From contig NZ_FPEI01000005.1 in assembly GCF_900117415.1 (NCBI RefSeq), positions 124,001 through 188,000 on the forward strand: a stretch of 64,000 nt of DNA, written 5' to 3'. The notes under the pieces are model-generated. The model saw only the letters and a program-made list of their open reading frames with translations. It ran no database searches and was not told the DNA's origin. Source of the stretch: Hyphomicrobium sp. CS1BSMeth3 (GTDB lineage: Bacteria; Pseudomonadota; Alphaproteobacteria; Rhizobiales; Hyphomicrobiaceae). Shown here piece by piece: positions 8,823 to 18,081 of this stretch (its first letter is position 1; the number at the start of each line of letters is the position of its first letter). The position numbers and the translations under genes were made by a program.

Positions 8823-10628
8823 ATGAAGCGCACCGATCTCTCCACGCCGGACCACTTTCACAAGGTGGTGGACTGCCAATGGGCCTGCCCCGCGCACACG
8901 CCCGTCCCGCAGTACATTCGGCTGATCGCAGAGGGCCGATACGCCGACGCCTACATGGTCAACTGGAGAGCCAACGTCTTTCCAGGCATCCTCGGGCGCA
9001 CCTGTGATCGGCCCTGCGAGCCGGCGTGCCGCCGGGGGCGCGTCGAGAAGGAGCCGGTGGCGATCTGCCGCCTCAAGCGCGCGGCTGCGGACTACAAGGG
9101 CAATATCCGGGCGCTCCTGCCTGAGCCTGCCAGCCGCACGAATGGCAAACGGATAGCACTTGTCGGGGCCGGTCCGGCTTCGCTGACGGTTGCGCGGGAC
9201 CTCGCCCCGCTCGGCTATCGCTGCGTTATCCTCGATCAGGATCCCAAAGCCGGCGGGATGATGCGCACGCGCATTCCGCGGTTCCGCGTGCCGGAGGGCG
9301 TGATCGACGAGGAGACCGGCTATGTCCTCGATCTCGGTGTGGAACTGCGCAGCGGCACGCGGGTGAACAGCCTCAAGGCGCTGCTCGACGAAGGCTGGGA
9401 CTCAGTTTTCATCGGTGCTGGGGCGCCACGCGGGCTGGATCTCGAGCTTCCCGGACGCGCTGAAGCAAGCGCCCATGTCCATGTCGGCGTGGAATGGCTG
9501 GCAAACATCTGGTTCCAGCACATCCGCCAGGTCGGCAAGCGCGTCGTCGTGATTGGCGGCGGGAACACGGCAATGGATTGTGGTCGCTCGGCGCGCCGCC
9601 TCGGTGGCGAGCACGTGAGCGTGATCGTGCGCGAAGACGATGAAGACATGACGGCCGCAAGCTGGGAGAAGGAAGCGCTGCTCCGTGAAGGCGTCACCAT
9701 CTCCAACAATCTGGCGCCTAAAGCTTTCACCCATGAGAACGGGCGCCTGACCGGCGTGCTCTTCGAGCCGGTGAAAGCCATCAACGAGGACGGGCGCTGG
9801 ATCGTATCGCCGACAGGCGGTCCCACGCAGCACGTCCCTTGCGACGACGTCGTGGTCGCGATCGGCCAGGAGCCGGCGTTCTCTTGGATCGAGCGCGACC
9901 TCGGCATCGCGTTCGATGCGCGGGACATGCCCAAGGTCGACCCCAACACCCTCCAGTCGACGCGCCCCGGCGTCTTCTTCGGCGGCGACGCGGCATTTGG
10001 GCCGAAGAACATCATCACGGCGGTCGCGCAGGGTCACGAAGCCGCCATTTCCATGGATCACTTCCTGAGCGGCGGGAATATCGAGGAACGACTGGCACCA
10101 ACCACCACGTTGGTCACCCAGTACGTGCCGACGGTGCTTCGTCCCTTGCCGGAGGTCTCGGTTGATGCACGGCATCCCGTGCCGCTGCGTCCCGAGGCGG
10201 CAGCGCTTGCCGACATTCATGCCGAGGTCGAGCTCGGCTTCGATATCGACGAGGCGCTCGCGGAAGCCGGACGCTGTCTCCACTGCGATATCGAGACGGT
10301 CTTCATCCCGCCGCTGTGCGTGGAATGCAAGGCCTGCGAGACCATCTGCCCGACGGACTGCATTACTTTCACCAAGGACGGCGAAGAGGCCGAGCTGCGC
10401 GGTCGGCTCAAGAGGCCGGCGACAAATCTCGGCCAGGACCTCTACGTCGCGAACGGTCTCGTCAGCGGCCGCATCATGGTGAAGGACGAGGATGTCTGCC
10501 TGCACTGCGGCCTGTGTGCCGAGCACTGTCCCACCGGGGCATGGCAGATGCGGGCCTTTGGCCTGCAGATGACACATGCCGGCGAAGCTTATCCGGCAAC
10601 GACTTCGGGAGGCGCGGCACATGGCTAG
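8823..10628 (+). CDS. GltD-like FAD/NAD(P) oxidoreductase with Fe-S domains
   Basis: A 601-residue flavoprotein. N-terminal cysteines CQWACPAH and GRTCDRPCEPACRRG form the Fe-S region seen in the glutamate synthase small subunit. The FAD site is GAGPASLTVARDL and the second dinucleotide site is VVVIGGGNTAMDCGR. The C-terminus has two 4Fe-4S motifs, CVECKACETICPTDC and CLHCGLCAEHCP. It lies between the transporter and korA and overlaps korA by 8 bases. It likely carries electrons between the 2-oxoacid oxidoreductase and NAD(P)H, standing in for a soluble ferredoxin:NAD(P) reductase (inference). Confidence 0.88.
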   Translation: MKRTDLSTPDHFHKVVDCQWACPAHTPVPQYIRLIAEGRYADAYMVNWRANVFPGILGRTCDRPCEPACRRGRVEKEPVAICRLKRAAADYKGNIRALLPEPASRTNGKRIALVGAGPASLTVARDLAPLGYRCVILDQDPKAGGMMRTRIPRFRVPEGVIDEETGYVLDLGVELRSGTRVNSLKALLDEGWDSVFIGAGAPRGLDLELPGRAEASAHVHVGVEWLANIWFQHIRQVGKRVVVIGGGNTAMDCGRSARRLGGEHVSVIVREDDEDMTAASWEKEALLREGVTISNNLAPKAFTHENGRLTGVLFEPVKAINEDGRWIVSPTGGPTQHVPCDDVVVAIGQEPAFSWIERDLGIAFDARDMPKVDPNTLQSTRPGVFFGGDAAFGPKNIITAVAQGHEAAISMDHFLSGGNIEERLAPTTTLVTQYVPTVLRPLPEVSVDARHPVPLRPEAAALADIHAEVELGFDIDEALAEAGRCLHCDIETVFIPPLCVECKACETICPTDCITFTKDGEEAELRGRLKRPATNLGQDLYVANGLVSGRIMVKDEDVCLHCGLCAEHCPTGAWQMRAFGLQMTHAGEAYPATTSGGAAHG

Positions 10629-12333
10629 ATCCTCGCTCTCGGTGGTGTTCTCGGGTAGAGGCGGCGCCGGCGCCATGAGCGCTGGCGAGCTGCTTCTCCG
10701 TGCGGCCGCCGACCTCGGCTACTACGGGCTGATGAGCCGGTTGTTCGGAGCGCAGGTGCGCGGCGGCGAAGCGGCGGCGCTGGTGCAGATCTCCACCGAG
10801 CCCGTCACCTGCCAGCCCGACCGCTTCGATCTGTTCGTGGCGCTCGACTGGGAGAAGGTGGATCAGTTCGCATCCGAGATTCCTTTGGATGAGAACACGG
10901 TCATCATTGCAGATCCGCAGTCCGGACCGACGCCGCAGAGCATCGCCAGATCCAAGGCGAAGACCATTCCTTTCAGCATGAGCAATGCTGATGCCACGCC
11001 GCTGGAGCGTGCGCTGCAAAGCAAGTACACGAATGTCTTCGCCGCCGGTGCTGTGGCGGCGCTTACCGGCCTGCCCGCGGACGCGCTGCAATCGGCGCTT
11101 TCGGCGGTGCTCGGCGGAAAAAGCGCCACGGTGACGCGTGCGAACGCCGACACACTTGCCGCAGGTATCGCGGCTGCCGACACGCTCGACCTCGACCTGA
11201 GGCTAGCTCCACCGCATACAGCGCCGCGCTGGCTGCTGACCGGCAACCAGGCCATCGCCATCGGTGCGTTGCGTGGCGGTGTGCGCTTTGTCGGCTGTTA
11301 CCCGATCACGCCGGCGACGGACCTCGTCGAATGGCTGTCGCCGGAACTCCAGAATCTCGGTGGTCGGCTGGTGCTCGCGGAGGACGAGCTTGCCTCCATA
11401 AATATGGTGCTCGGCGCCTCCTATGGCGGCGCGCCGGCGATGACGGTGACGTCCGGCCCCGGCCTTTCTCTGATGGTCGAGAGCATCGGCCTCGGCATCG
11501 CCGCCGAGATCCCAGCGGTCATTGTCAACGTGATGCGCGGTGGCCCGTCGACGGGCATTCCCTCAAAGACCGAGCAGAGCGATATCAACATCGCGATCTA
11601 TGGCGGCCACGGAGACGCGCCGCGTCTCGTGCTGGCACCGACCTCGGTGCGCGACTGCATGTTCACCGGCGAATGGGCGGTCTATCTGGCCGAGTCATTG
11701 CAGACACCCGTCATCGTTCTGTCGGACCAGACGCTCGGACAGGCTTTTACGGTCATCGATCCCAAGCCTGATCGTCCCACGCCGCTAGCGCGACGGACGA
11801 CGGTGCCGGACGGCCCGTTCAAGCGCTACGCGATCGCATCCGATCCCGTGACGCCGATGCCTCGACCGGGAACGCCGCGCGGCCAGTGGGTGGGAGAGGG
11901 TCTCACGCATAACGAGATCGGTATTCCCGTGGGCGGCGCGGCCGCGCACGTTGCACAGCTCGACAAGCGTGCGAGGAAATTTGCGCAGTTCGATCCCGGC
12001 CCACTGTGGGGCGACGTGTGGGGCGAAGGTGACACGGTGATCTTGACCTTCGGCTCGGGCATCGGTCCCGCGCAGGAGGCTTCACGCAGGCTCGCCGCGG
12101 TCGGACAGCAGGTCCGCATCATCAGCCTGCGCGTGCTTTCGCCGCTGCCCGTCGAGGCGCTTGCGCGTGCTCTTGAAGGCGCCCGCCGGATCGTGGTGAT
12201 GGAGCAGAATCACGGTGCGCAGCTCTACCGTCACCTCCTCGCGCACAAGGCCATTCCGCCGAGTGCTGAATCGTTCGCCCGGCCCGGTCCACTCCCCTTC
12301 CGGCCGGCCGAGATCGTGGCACATCTTGGGTGA
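10621..12333 (+). CDS. korA: 2-oxoacid:acceptor oxidoreductase, fused gamma-alpha subunit
   Basis: About 570 residues. The N-terminal gamma domain begins SVVFSGRGGAGAMSAGELL; the alpha (pyrimidine-binding) domain contains FVGCYPITPATDLVEWL, AEDELASINMVLGASYGG and the CoA-site region GPSTGIPSKTEQSD. With the beta subunit it oxidatively decarboxylates a 2-oxoacid to acyl-CoA, probably 2-oxoglutarate (KorAB type). The ATG at 10621 overlaps the preceding stop; an earlier frame start inside the upstream gene has no support. The alpha-gamma fusion is normal for this family. Exact substrate is not readable. Confidence 0.9.
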   Translation: MARSSLSVVFSGRGGAGAMSAGELLLRAAADLGYYGLMSRLFGAQVRGGEAAALVQISTEPVTCQPDRFDLFVALDWEKVDQFASEIPLDENTVIIADPQSGPTPQSIARSKAKTIPFSMSNADATPLERALQSKYTNVFAAGAVAALTGLPADALQSALSAVLGGKSATVTRANADTLAAGIAAADTLDLDLRLAPPHTAPRWLLTGNQAIAIGALRGGVRFVGCYPITPATDLVEWLSPELQNLGGRLVLAEDELASINMVLGASYGGAPAMTVTSGPGLSLMVESIGLGIAAEIPAVIVNVMRGGPSTGIPSKTEQSDINIAIYGGHGDAPRLVLAPTSVRDCMFTGEWAVYLAESLQTPVIVLSDQTLGQAFTVIDPKPDRPTPLARRTTVPDGPFKRYAIASDPVTPMPRPGTPRGQWVGEGLTHNEIGIPVGGAAAHVAQLDKRARKFAQFDPGPLWGDVWGEGDTVILTFGSGIGPAQEASRRLAAVGQQVRIISLRVLSPLPVEALARALEGARRIVVMEQNHGAQLYRHLLAHKAIPPSAESFARPGPLPFRPAEIVAHLG

Positions 12334-12347
12334 TGGAGAGTAGAGAC

Positions 12348-13202
12348 ATGAGCAACGCAGCCATCATCGACGCCGCAAGTGCAGAAGCGCTCGATCCCTC
12401 CGACTTTCACTCGGGTGCAACGCCGATTTGGTGCCCCGGCTGCGGCGACTATGGCGTGCTCTCGGCGCTGGAGCATGCCCTGGCGATCAACGGCCGCCCG
12501 CCACACGAAGTCGTCCTTGTCTCGGGGATCGGCTGCTCCTCGCGCCTGCCTGCCTACACGTCCTGCTACGGATTTCATGGCGTGCACGGTCGGGCACTGC
12601 CGTTCGCGGCCGGCGTCAAGCTTGCGCGGCCCGATCTCGAGGTCATTGCGGTCGGAGGCGACGGCGACGGCTATTCGATCGGCGGCAATCACTTCATCCA
12701 TGCCTGCCGACGCAATCTGGACATGCTGTATCTCGTCATGGACAACCGCGTCTACGGCATGACCAAGGGCCAGCCCTCGCCGACGACGGAAGCCGACTGG
12801 GACAGCGACATCGCGCCAGGTGGGCTGGGCCTGCGCCCGTTCGACCCACTGGCACTGGCGATCGCGGGCGGCGCCAACTTCGTTGCGCGCGGCTTCTCTG
12901 GACGACCGCAAGAGCTGAAGGATCTGATCGTCGAGGGGCTCCGCTGGCCCGGCTTCGCCTTCATCGATGTCCTCAGCCCATGCATGGCCTTCCGATCGGA
13001 GGAGTTCGGCTGGAAGGAGAGCGTGCACCCGGTTGCCCGCACGATCGAGGATGATCGCGCCGCGGCGCATGCGGCCGTGCTCGCAGAGGACGGCTACAGT
13101 CTCGGTGTGCTCTTCAAGGATCACCGGCCGTCGCTTCCTGCTCGATACGTAGCCCAGTCATCGCTTTCGGAAATCGAGCAGCAGTTCGCAGTGTGCCGAT
13201 GA
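12348..13202 (+). CDS. korB: 2-oxoacid:acceptor oxidoreductase, beta (ThDP) subunit
   Basis: About 284 residues. It has the N-terminal WCPGCGDYGVL, the thiamine-diphosphate/Mg motif VGGDGDGYSIGGNHFIHAC and DNRVYGMTKGQPSPTT, all typical of KorB/PorB. The ATG at 12348 has GGAG nine bases upstream; GTG/ATG codons at 12330 and 12333 touching the korA stop are alternatives. It is the last gene of the transporter-flavoprotein-korA-korB operon. Confidence 0.9.
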   Translation: MSNAAIIDAASAEALDPSDFHSGATPIWCPGCGDYGVLSALEHALAINGRPPHEVVLVSGIGCSSRLPAYTSCYGFHGVHGRALPFAAGVKLARPDLEVIAVGGDGDGYSIGGNHFIHACRRNLDMLYLVMDNRVYGMTKGQPSPTTEADWDSDIAPGGLGLRPFDPLALAIAGGANFVARGFSGRPQELKDLIVEGLRWPGFAFIDVLSPCMAFRSEEFGWKESVHPVARTIEDDRAAAHAAVLAEDGYSLGVLFKDHRPSLPARYVAQSSLSEIEQQFAVCR

Positions 13203-13281
13203 ACCCGCACTGTGTGGTCGTCGAAGGCAGGGGGAATTCCGCCCCGCCACCGACGCTCGCATATGTCTGCACCTTGCGTAG

Positions 13282-13659
13282 ATCACCTGGAGAGCCAGCA
13301 GACTGATCGAAGTGGCGATGCGCCAAGCTTCCGGATATCGCGACTATTCTGACAAAGATGTCCATACGCTGCGCTTCATCCGGAAGGCCTGCGATCTCGG
13401 TTTCTGCGTCGAACAGATGAACGTGCTTCTAGCGCTATGGCGCGATCGCCGCAGCAGTGCTGAGGTTAAGGCGATTGCTCTCCAGCACGGCCGCGATCTT
13501 CAGGGCAAGGTGCGGATGATCGAAGAGATGATCGCGACCCTCAGCGATCTCGCTCAACATTGTTACGGTGACGACCGGCCGGATTGCCCCATCATCGCCG
13601 AGCCGGCAGACGCGTATGCGAAGCCTGCGCCATCCAACGCTCCGGTTCGTCGAGCGTAA
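13282..13659 (+). pseudogene. 5'-truncated MerR/CueR-like regulator
   Basis: The frame opens after a TAG at 13279. From ASGYRDYSDKDVHTLRFIRK onward it aligns closely with CueR at 52722-53162 ([20 protein letters not shown]). It then keeps the effector-binding helices and the C-terminal CYGDDRPDCPII metal-loop-like Cys pair. About the first 25 residues, holding most of the winged-helix DNA-binding domain, are missing and the junction (ITWRASRLIEVAMRQ) is degraded. It cannot bind DNA as a normal MerR protein. Its place beside copper genes suggests it once regulated them. Confidence 0.75.
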
Positions 13660-13714
13660 CTGCCATCGACGCACAAGCGCGCATTAGGCTCGCTTGTGCA
13701 ACGTCAGACCAGAA

Positions 13715-14209
13715 TCAGATCTTCTGGGATCCGCGGTAGCGTGCGAATACGTGGTGGCTATCGGGTGCGAAGAGAACGACGTCATAGGTCTCAGGTGGTG
13801 TTCCAGGCATCTCCATACCGGGCGAGCCGGTCGGCATGCCTGCAACAGCCAAGCCGATCGCTTTCGGACGCTCGATCAGCAACCGCTTGATCGCGTCCGC
13901 TGGCACATGCCCTTCGATGACGTATCCGCCGATCTGGGCCGTATGGCAGCTGGCGAGGATCTTTGGCACGCCCAAGCTGGTCTTGAGAGGCGCAAGCTTG
14001 GCGGTTCTGACCACCTCGACCGGGAAGCCGGCTGCCTTCACATGGGCGATCCAGACGCCGCAGCAGCCGCAACTGGGGTCGTGAGTCACAACCATTTTTG
14101 GCAGGGTCTCTGCCGACTGCGACGGCCACGACAGCGTGATCGCAACGCCTGCTTGTGCCGCGCCAATCATCAACGCGCGACGTGTCGTGAACAGTTTGGT
14201 TGTCATCAT
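13715..14209 (-). CDS. DUF411 metal-binding protein
   Basis: A 164-residue exported protein. A Tat-like leader (TTRRALMIGAAQAGVAITL) precedes DPSCGCCGVWIAHVKAAGF, the hallmark of DUF411. Later parts are KILASCHTAQIGGYVIEGHV, GMPTGSPGMEMPG and the C-terminal FAPDSHHVFARYRG. DUF411 proteins occur in copper and silver resistance clusters and are thought to bind Cu in the periplasm. AAGGAAAG precedes the ATG at 14209. It is the last gene of the long minus-strand copper set. Confidence 0.88.
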   Translation of the reverse strand: MMTTKLFTTRRALMIGAAQAGVAITLSWPSQSAETLPKMVVTHDPSCGCCGVWIAHVKAAGFPVEVVRTAKLAPLKTSLGVPKILASCHTAQIGGYVIEGHVPADAIKRLLIERPKAIGLAVAGMPTGSPGMEMPGTPPETYDVVLFAPDSHHVFARYRGSQKI

Positions 14210-14391
14210 GACTTTCCTTCAGCGCAGTTCGACGTGATTCCAGCGCCGACTCCTTCGACGAATGGCACATACAAATGCGCCTTGTCGGTCGGGATCCCAC
14301 GAATGAGGCGATTGGCAGCGCTGGAACAAGGTTGCCGGACAAGTCCAAGACAAGACCCGTCCGGCTTTCTCCCACTCATCGTGTTGCCGTT

Positions 14392-14982
14392 CTATTCGGT
14401 GATCTGCCTCACTAGGCCTGGATAACGGTTGAAGGCCAGCTTCTGAACCAGCGAACCATCGACAGTTACAATCTCTGCCGTGATGCTTCCGTCGGCCGCA
14501 GTGGCGATTTCACCGATCTTGAGACGCCGATTGCCATGCTGGGTCAGCCTCTGATCCAGGAATGTGCGAACACGCTCCGGTGTCATCTCTTTCTGGGCGC
14601 CGCGCGGCACGCCATAGAGCACGGCTGCTCCATCCGTCATGCCCTGCATGCCCGCGGCTGCCCGATCGCCCATCATCGGGCATGTCATCATGCCGCTCTC
14701 CATCGGCATCCCACCTTGCCCCATCATGCCGGGCATCCCGCCCCGGCCCGGCATCATGCGCTGCATCATCTCGGGGGGCATGGTTCCCATCATCCCTGGC
14801 ATCTTTTCCTTCGCGCCCGCGGGTGGCGCTTTGTCGGATGTCGCCGATTGCGGTGCGGATTGCGCCTCACCAGGATGGTGGGCGTCATGATCTTGAGTAG
14901 CGGTCTGAGCAACGGCTGAGATTGCGATCCCGATCGACAATAGTCCCGCGAGCAGGACGACAGGCAATGAACGCGCTTTCAT
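14392..14982 (-). CDS. Met-rich periplasmic (copper-associated) protein
   Basis: About 196 residues with a signal peptide (SLPVVLLAGLLSIGIAISAVAQ). The middle is a Met/Gly/Pro-rich tract such as MPGMMGTMPPEMMQRMMPG and MMTCPMMGDRAA, suited to soft-metal (Cu+) binding. The C-terminal 70 residues (FLDQRLTQHGNRRLKIGEI and AEIVTVDGSLVQKLAFNR) form a conserved-looking domain found in copper loci. A longer frame to 15276 reaches past the good GGAGTGAG ribosome site and is not used. Exact role unknown. Confidence 0.75.
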   Translation of the reverse strand: MKARSLPVVLLAGLLSIGIAISAVAQTATQDHDAHHPGEAQSAPQSATSDKAPPAGAKEKMPGMMGTMPPEMMQRMMPGRGGMPGMMGQGGMPMESGMMTCPMMGDRAAAGMQGMTDGAAVLYGVPRGAQKEMTPERVRTFLDQRLTQHGNRRLKIGEIATAADGSITAEIVTVDGSLVQKLAFNRYPGLVRQITE

Positions 14983-15157
14983 AGTTCTCACTCCTTGGTT
15001 GACGTGGAAACATCTCGGTAAGGTGTGGGCATTGCGCACCCTCTGCGAGCAATGAGCCGCTTCGAGGAGAGAAGGACCGGCAGCATTGGATCCGTCACCT
15101 GAGTCGGCCGTTGCCGGCTCCCCGTCTTTTCCTCGCTGTTTTGGAGTAGTTTGTTGT

Positions 15158-15406
15158 TCAAGGTCTCCTCCGTCGAATTGGGCTCTGTCGCCGCTCGGAC
15201 ACCAGAGCCCAGGCGACGATGAGCGGGCAAGCGGCCAGCAGGAGGAAGACGACGGCGCTCCACAGCGTGAGCCCAAAGAGCCAGAGGATGGCTGCTCCGG
15301 CGATCAACCCGATGATCGGGCAAAGCCAGAGCAGGCGGCCACCGAGCCAACTCCGATTCTTGTGATCATCCGGAGTGTTTCGGGTGTGAGTATGATCCGT
15401 CGACAT
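15158..15406 (-). CDS. DUF2933-like small membrane protein
   Basis: 82 residues with a polar N-terminus (HTHTRNTPDDHKN), two adjacent transmembrane helices (GRLLWLCPIIGLIAGAAILW and SAVVFLLLAACPLIVAWALV) and a basic tail. It resembles DUF2933 proteins, which recur in copper clusters. A second DUF2933 protein lies at 32660. Function unknown. Confidence 0.6.
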   Translation of the reverse strand: MSTDHTHTRNTPDDHKNRSWLGGRLLWLCPIIGLIAGAAILWLFGLTLWSAVVFLLLAACPLIVAWALVSERRQSPIRRRRP

Positions 15407-15500
15407 GATTGCATCCTCTCTCCGAACCGACAGCTCTCCGTCGTAGTGCGGCCGCTAGTGTTGGCCCCCAACTGGTTGCGACGGTCGTCTCCAAATTCGC

Positions 15501-16985
15501 TCACAGCCGATACTCAACGGTCGTCATCATGCCGGCCGCCATATGATAGAGGTGGTGGCAGTGCAGAGCCCACTTGCCGGGATTGACGGCGTCAAAGGCG
15601 ACCGTCACGCGGCCTCCTGCCGGCACCAGCACAGTGTCGCGCATGGCGCCGCTCAATCGTTCGCCGTTAACTCCAACGACCTGGAAGTGGTGTCCGTGGA
15701 GATGCATCGGATGCGCCATAGAGGTCCGGTCGACGAAGGTCAGCTCAACGCGTTCGCCCTCCCGGACTTCCAGCGGGACGTGCGCCCCGTGCACCGCACC
15801 GTTGAGCATCCAGACGTAGCCCGGCGCTTCGGTGATGGTAATCGTGTGCCTGCGATCAGCTCGACGGTCCGGTAACGGGCGCGAAGCCTTGAGGCGTCTT
15901 TCGAGCGCAAGACCAACCGGAGCGGCCGGCTCGCCGGCCTCAGGTGAGATCTTGCTGATAGCACCGCCTCTCGTGGCCAGTACGAAGCCCGTGCGTGCAC
16001 GATCGCCCTCGCGTATAGCGAAGACGGGCCAGGTACCTTCGCCTCGAGGCAGGTCCAGAACAATGTCAAGCCGCTGCGCGATGGCGAACTCGAAGCGGCG
16101 GCCGATAAGTGGCTCGATCGGCATGCCGTCGACCGCGACGAGACGACCGTCCAGGCCGGAGAGATCAATCCAGAAGTTAGTCGCCGTTGCGCCGTTGATC
16201 ATGCGCAGACGTACCCGCCCCTCCCGCTCCACGCGGAAGACTTGCGGGTCGTGCAGTGTCCGATCGTTGGCAAGGAAAGCGTCGTACTCGACATCGCGAA
16301 GGTGGGCAGCACTCGCAGCCACGGCGACAGGCCCTTGTCCTATCGTACCATGCCTCATTGCGCCCTGATCCGCAGTGCCGTGCCCCATGCCCCCTTGCCC
16401 AACGGAGCCTTGTGGTGTCGCGCCGTGTGCGCCGCCCTGCAGACCGGCAAGAACCTCGGCGGGATCGCGGAAGGTGAAGTCGTGGAACAACACTACGACC
16501 TCCTGCATGTCAGCACCGGCCTCAGCTGAATCGCGGATGATTAGAGGCGCCGCCATCAGGCGCTGCTCTTGCAGTCCGTGGTGGGAATGCATCCAGTTCG
16601 TGCCAGCCCGCTCGAGCGGGAAGTCGTAGTCGTGGCTGCGCCTCGGCCCGATCGGTGCTTCTGAAAGATCGGGCACGCCGTCCTGCTGCCAGGGCGGTGT
16701 CAGACCATGCCAGTGGATGAGCGTCTCTTGGTCGAGCTGGTTTTCCAGCTTCACTCGGAAGCGTTGGCCGGCCTGCGCGAACAGACCGTGGCCGCCGTCC
16801 GGCCGCGTCAGTCCGAAGACGGTGGCCGGCCGGCCGTTCACTTCTATGGTTCGTGTGCCGACGCTGATGGTTGTGATTGCTGCTGCTAAGGCCGGTCGGC
16901 CCGGAACCAGCAAAGGGGGGACCAGGGCAGCGGTGCCCACAGCAGCGGTGGATGCCAGAAACTGGCGGCGTGACAGATGTCGCAT
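15501..16985 (-). CDS. Multicopper oxidase, Tat-exported (copper tolerance)
   Basis: A 494-residue periplasmic oxidase with a twin-arginine leader (MRHLSRRQFLASTAAVGTAA). Copper-binding motifs are HWHGLTPPWQQDGV, WMHSHHGLQEQ, HPMHLHGHHFQVVG and WALHCHHLYHMAAGMM, in the usual order, supplying T1, T2 and T3 ligands. A Gly/Met/His-rich insert (GQGGMGHGTADQGAMRHGTI) near residue 200 may bind extra copper. It likely oxidises Cu(I), like CueO/CopA enzymes. The ATG at 16985 follows GGAGAG. Confidence 0.92.
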   Translation of the reverse strand: MRHLSRRQFLASTAAVGTAALVPPLLVPGRPALAAAITTISVGTRTIEVNGRPATVFGLTRPDGGHGLFAQAGQRFRVKLENQLDQETLIHWHGLTPPWQQDGVPDLSEAPIGPRRSHDYDFPLERAGTNWMHSHHGLQEQRLMAAPLIIRDSAEAGADMQEVVVLFHDFTFRDPAEVLAGLQGGAHGATPQGSVGQGGMGHGTADQGAMRHGTIGQGPVAVAASAAHLRDVEYDAFLANDRTLHDPQVFRVEREGRVRLRMINGATATNFWIDLSGLDGRLVAVDGMPIEPLIGRRFEFAIAQRLDIVLDLPRGEGTWPVFAIREGDRARTGFVLATRGGAISKISPEAGEPAAPVGLALERRLKASRPLPDRRADRRHTITITEAPGYVWMLNGAVHGAHVPLEVREGERVELTFVDRTSMAHPMHLHGHHFQVVGVNGERLSGAMRDTVLVPAGGRVTVAFDAVNPGKWALHCHHLYHMAAGMMTTVEYRL

Positions 16986-17076
16986 GACTAAAGCTCTCCA
17001 AAACGTGACCGGATTTGGACCAGCCCAATGGGCCGGATGGAATCATTTGGTGCGCCGCCCGTAGCGGCGCGTCGGT

Positions 17077-17475
17077 TCAGACGTTCGGGATGAACTTCGG
17101 AGGACGCAACTGAGGCGGAGGTGCACGGCCGAGATGAACAGACTCCGGTCGGATCTTTACAGGGTCTGCGTTCCGCTGCGCCGGGATCGCCGACACCACT
17201 ACGGGCGCACAAAGTGGACAGCCACTCGTCGCACCGCAGTCCATTGTGCCGCCCGGGTTACTATCGTGCTCCGGACAACACGGCGCGGCGCCGGTGCCAT
17301 GGTCGGTCAAGGCAAGTTCATGGGAGTTCACAGCGGCATGGGCGACATGACCGTTGCCTGCAACGGACACTAGCCCCGACACCGCAACGACGAGCACGAG
17401 TACAAGCCAACGCTGCAGAACGTGCGTCGCTCGCCGTAGCCTATATCTGCAGTGCTGTGCTCCAGCGTTTTGCAT
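17077..17475 (-). CDS. Cys-rich exported protein, DUF2946/CopL-like
   Basis: 132 residues. A long N-terminal region with a hydrophobic signal segment (WLVLVLVVAVSGLVSVAGNG) is followed by CCPEHD, MDCGATSGCPLCAP and a Pro-rich C-terminus ending PPKFIPNV. The Cys/His pattern resembles small DUF2946/CopL-type proteins that accompany copper genes. AGGAAGG precedes the ATG. A FNR-type palindrome lies 58 bases upstream. One of four such proteins in the window. Confidence 0.65.
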   Translation of the reverse strand: MQNAGAQHCRYRLRRATHVLQRWLVLVLVVAVSGLVSVAGNGHVAHAAVNSHELALTDHGTGAAPCCPEHDSNPGGTMDCGATSGCPLCAPVVVSAIPAQRNADPVKIRPESVHLGRAPPPQLRPPKFIPNV

Positions 17476-17532
17476 GAGCTGCCTTCCTGCCTATGCACTA
17501 AACAATATAGGCAAAGGTCGTGCGTCGTGCCA

Positions 17533-17546
17533 TTGACCTCGATCAA
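17533..17546. promoter_or_regulatory. FNR/FixK-type box
   Basis: TTGACCTCGATCAA, a full match to the FixK-style TTGA(T/C)-N4-(A/G)TCAA pattern. It lies 58 bases upstream of the Cys-rich gene that starts at 17475. Confidence 0.6.
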
Positions 17547-17733
17547 TCAATGGCGGTAGCGGTGCAATTTGCCATAGGTGGGATCACCATGGTCACCCGT
17601 CCGAACGACGCGCTGATTGTGCAGTTGTGCGGCATCGAAGCGCTTCCTGTTGCCGGCGATCAGTGCGTGGCTCGTCGAATGTGGAAAGGCGGGCGCCACG
17701 CGCGGTTGCGCACGGCGCCCGTTGGCGGAGAGG

Positions 17734-18024
17734 TTACTTCTTTTTCTCGATTTTCATGACAGTGAACTGGCCGTTGACTTTGTCGGGTTCGAAACGGACC
17801 TTGTCGCCCGGCTTCACCTGCTTGAGCATGGCCGGATCACTTGCCCGGAAGACCATCGTCATGGCGTCCATGTCGAACTTCTTCAGGGGCCCATGCCTGA
17901 TGGTCATCTTGCCGGCGGCTTCGTCCACCTTGGTGATCTCACCGTCTACCATCTGGGCGACGGCAACGGTTGCTAGGCCCGTGACCCAAACCGCTGCGAT
18001 AAGCGTGATCATCGACTTACGCAT
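17734..18024 (-). CDS. cusF: CusF-like periplasmic copper-binding protein
   Basis: About 96 residues. A signal peptide (MITLIAAVWVTGLATVAVAQ) precedes a CusF OB-fold domain: GEITKVDEAAGKMTIRHGPL, then DMDAMTMVFRASDPAML and VKPGDKVRFEPDKVNGQF. The His of RHGP and the two Met of MDAMTM match CusF Cu(I) ligands; the aromatic ligand position is less clear. It hands Cu(I) to the CusCBA pump encoded nearby. The ATG at 18024 with GAGGAG is preferred over one 15 bases upstream. Confidence 0.9.
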   Translation of the reverse strand: MRKSMITLIAAVWVTGLATVAVAQMVDGEITKVDEAAGKMTIRHGPLKKFDMDAMTMVFRASDPAMLKQVKPGDKVRFEPDKVNGQFTVMKIEKKK

Positions 18025-18081
18025 CGTGCTTCTCCTCACTTACTCTTGGTGTTGGCTCTCCGTTAGCCGGCGACGCTCGGC

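Noticed and set aside
9402-10676. A 424-codon minus frame opposite the GltD-like gene
   Set aside because: FAD, NAD and ferredoxin motifs are all on the plus strand; shadow only.
14536-14919. Plus-strand frame opposite the Met-rich gene
   Set aside because: His/Ala-rich mirror of Met codons (CAT opposite ATG); the minus frame has a signal peptide and good ribosome site.
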